Shown here piece after piece: positions 5,426 through 5,787 of a stretch of 5,787 bases of DNA. The translations under genes were made by a program, and so were the position numbers. This DNA comes from Phycisphaerae bacterium (lineage in GTDB: Bacteria; Planctomycetota; Phycisphaerae; Phycisphaerales; SM1A02). The DNA is taken from positions 30,866 to 36,652 of the forward strand of contig NZFT01000036.1 in NCBI GenBank assembly GCA_002690755.1. The letters are read 5' to 3'. Position 1 is the first letter of the stretch. Each line of letters begins with the position of its first letter. Below the pieces are notes generated by a model. It did not search any database. It was not told the DNA's origin and worked only from the letters and a program-made list of their open reading frames with translations.

Positions 5426-5787
5426 TCAGCCGGCCCGGACGCGGACCGGACACGGCTCGACCGCCGTGGGTTCGATGAACCGCCCGCCGGTCCTCCGGCC
5501 CCGGAACTGTCTCGACTCGACGGCGATGAACTCGTCGTGTTCGACGAGGTACGCGGTCAGCGAGCCTCCCGCGACGCAGCGGGTGTCGACGTTCACCGCC
5601 ACGGGCCGTGCGTTTCGAATCGACCGGATCGGGGCGTCGACGGGCTTGTGCCCGCAGACGATCAGTCCGTCCTCGCCGGCATAGTCGATCCACCATGGTG
5701 AACCGCCGGCTTCGGGCTTGAGATGGATCTTGTCGTGGGGTTCGGTGTTCGCGAGCCCGAGCTCCGGTCGGATTCCCGCGTGGACGA
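5426..5787 (-). CDS. Calcineurin-like (PPP-type) metallophosphatase, N-terminal part beyond window
   Basis: This is a partial gene: 119 C-terminal residues and the TGA stop (5426-5428) are visible. The first visible residues, VHAGIRPELG, match the histidine metal-ligand motif of PPP-family serine/threonine phosphatases and diadenosine tetraphosphatases (ApaH, PrpE). VCGHKPV is the following Gly-His motif, where Thr is commoner than Lys. NVDTRCVAGGSLTAYLV matches the family's final core strands. The N-terminal metal motifs (GDxHG, GDxxDRG, GNHE) would lie to the right, outside the window. Substrate cannot be decided between phosphoprotein and a dinucleotide such as Ap4A. After the core, about 30 residues rich in Arg, Gly and Pro (from about SRQFRGRRTGG) form a tail I do not recognise. 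The gene converges on nadE with 10 bases between stops and no terminator hairpin between them. Confidence 0.85.
   Translation of the reverse strand, partial: VHAGIRPELGLANTEPHDKIHLKPEAGGSPWWIDYAGEDGLIVCGHKPVDAPIRSIRNARPVAVNVDTRCVAGGSLTAYLVEHDEFIAVESRQFRGRRTGGRFIEPTAVEPCPVRVRAG

Noticed and set aside
5322..5696. A 124-codon minus-strand open frame at the right end
   Set aside because: It is a different frame on the same strand as the metallophosphatase. It is Arg-rich, crosses the nadE 3' end and lacks motifs.

Overview
The window is GC-rich chromosomal DNA with ordinary, compact bacterial gene spacing. It carries housekeeping metabolism and one regulator. I see no phage, transposon, CRISPR or plasmid signature. 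The best taxonomic clue is the regulator at 2994-3590, which joins a BldC/excisionase-type helix-turn-helix to a C-terminal receiver. From memory, this layout with very similar helix-turn-helix wording occurs in Planctomycetes and relatives, possibly Phycisphaerae. That placement is an inference and not secure.

Left to right: (1) a minus-strand carbon-nitrogen hydrolase of the YafV/Nit2 omega-amidase type, cut by the left edge; its start at 676 and its Glu-Lys-Cys triad are visible. (2) Upstream of it on the same strand, a tRNA-His(GTG) with a plausible sigma70-type promoter and a 12-bp hairpin after its 3' end. (3) Divergent from the tRNA, a complete ATP-type phosphoenolpyruvate carboxykinase (pckA) on the plus strand, starting at 1035 and followed by a 15-bp hairpin. 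(4) A gap of about 300 bases with no convincing gene, then the regulator, followed by a 17-position terminator-like hairpin. (5) A complete glutamine-dependent NAD+ synthetase (nadE) with an extended -10 box so close to its ATG that the mRNA may be leaderless. (6) Convergent with nadE and only 10 bases away, the C-terminal part of a calcineurin-like (PPP-type) metallophosphatase, cut by the right edge.

The complete protein genes look like separate transcription units: each is followed by a hairpin or by a convergent neighbour. pckA makes PEP from oxaloacetate, nadE makes NAD+ from deamido-NAD+ using glutamine, and the partial omega-amidase would deaminate alpha-keto acid amides such as those left by glutamine transamination. 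They share a loose carbon/nitrogen theme, but the sequence does not show a pathway cluster.

I do not find a clearly new multi-gene system. The most unusual feature is the regulator: its receiver keeps the acidic pocket, Ser and Lys but has Glu (E127) where the phosphorylated Asp should be. This suggests a phosphorylation-independent or constitutively active orphan regulator.
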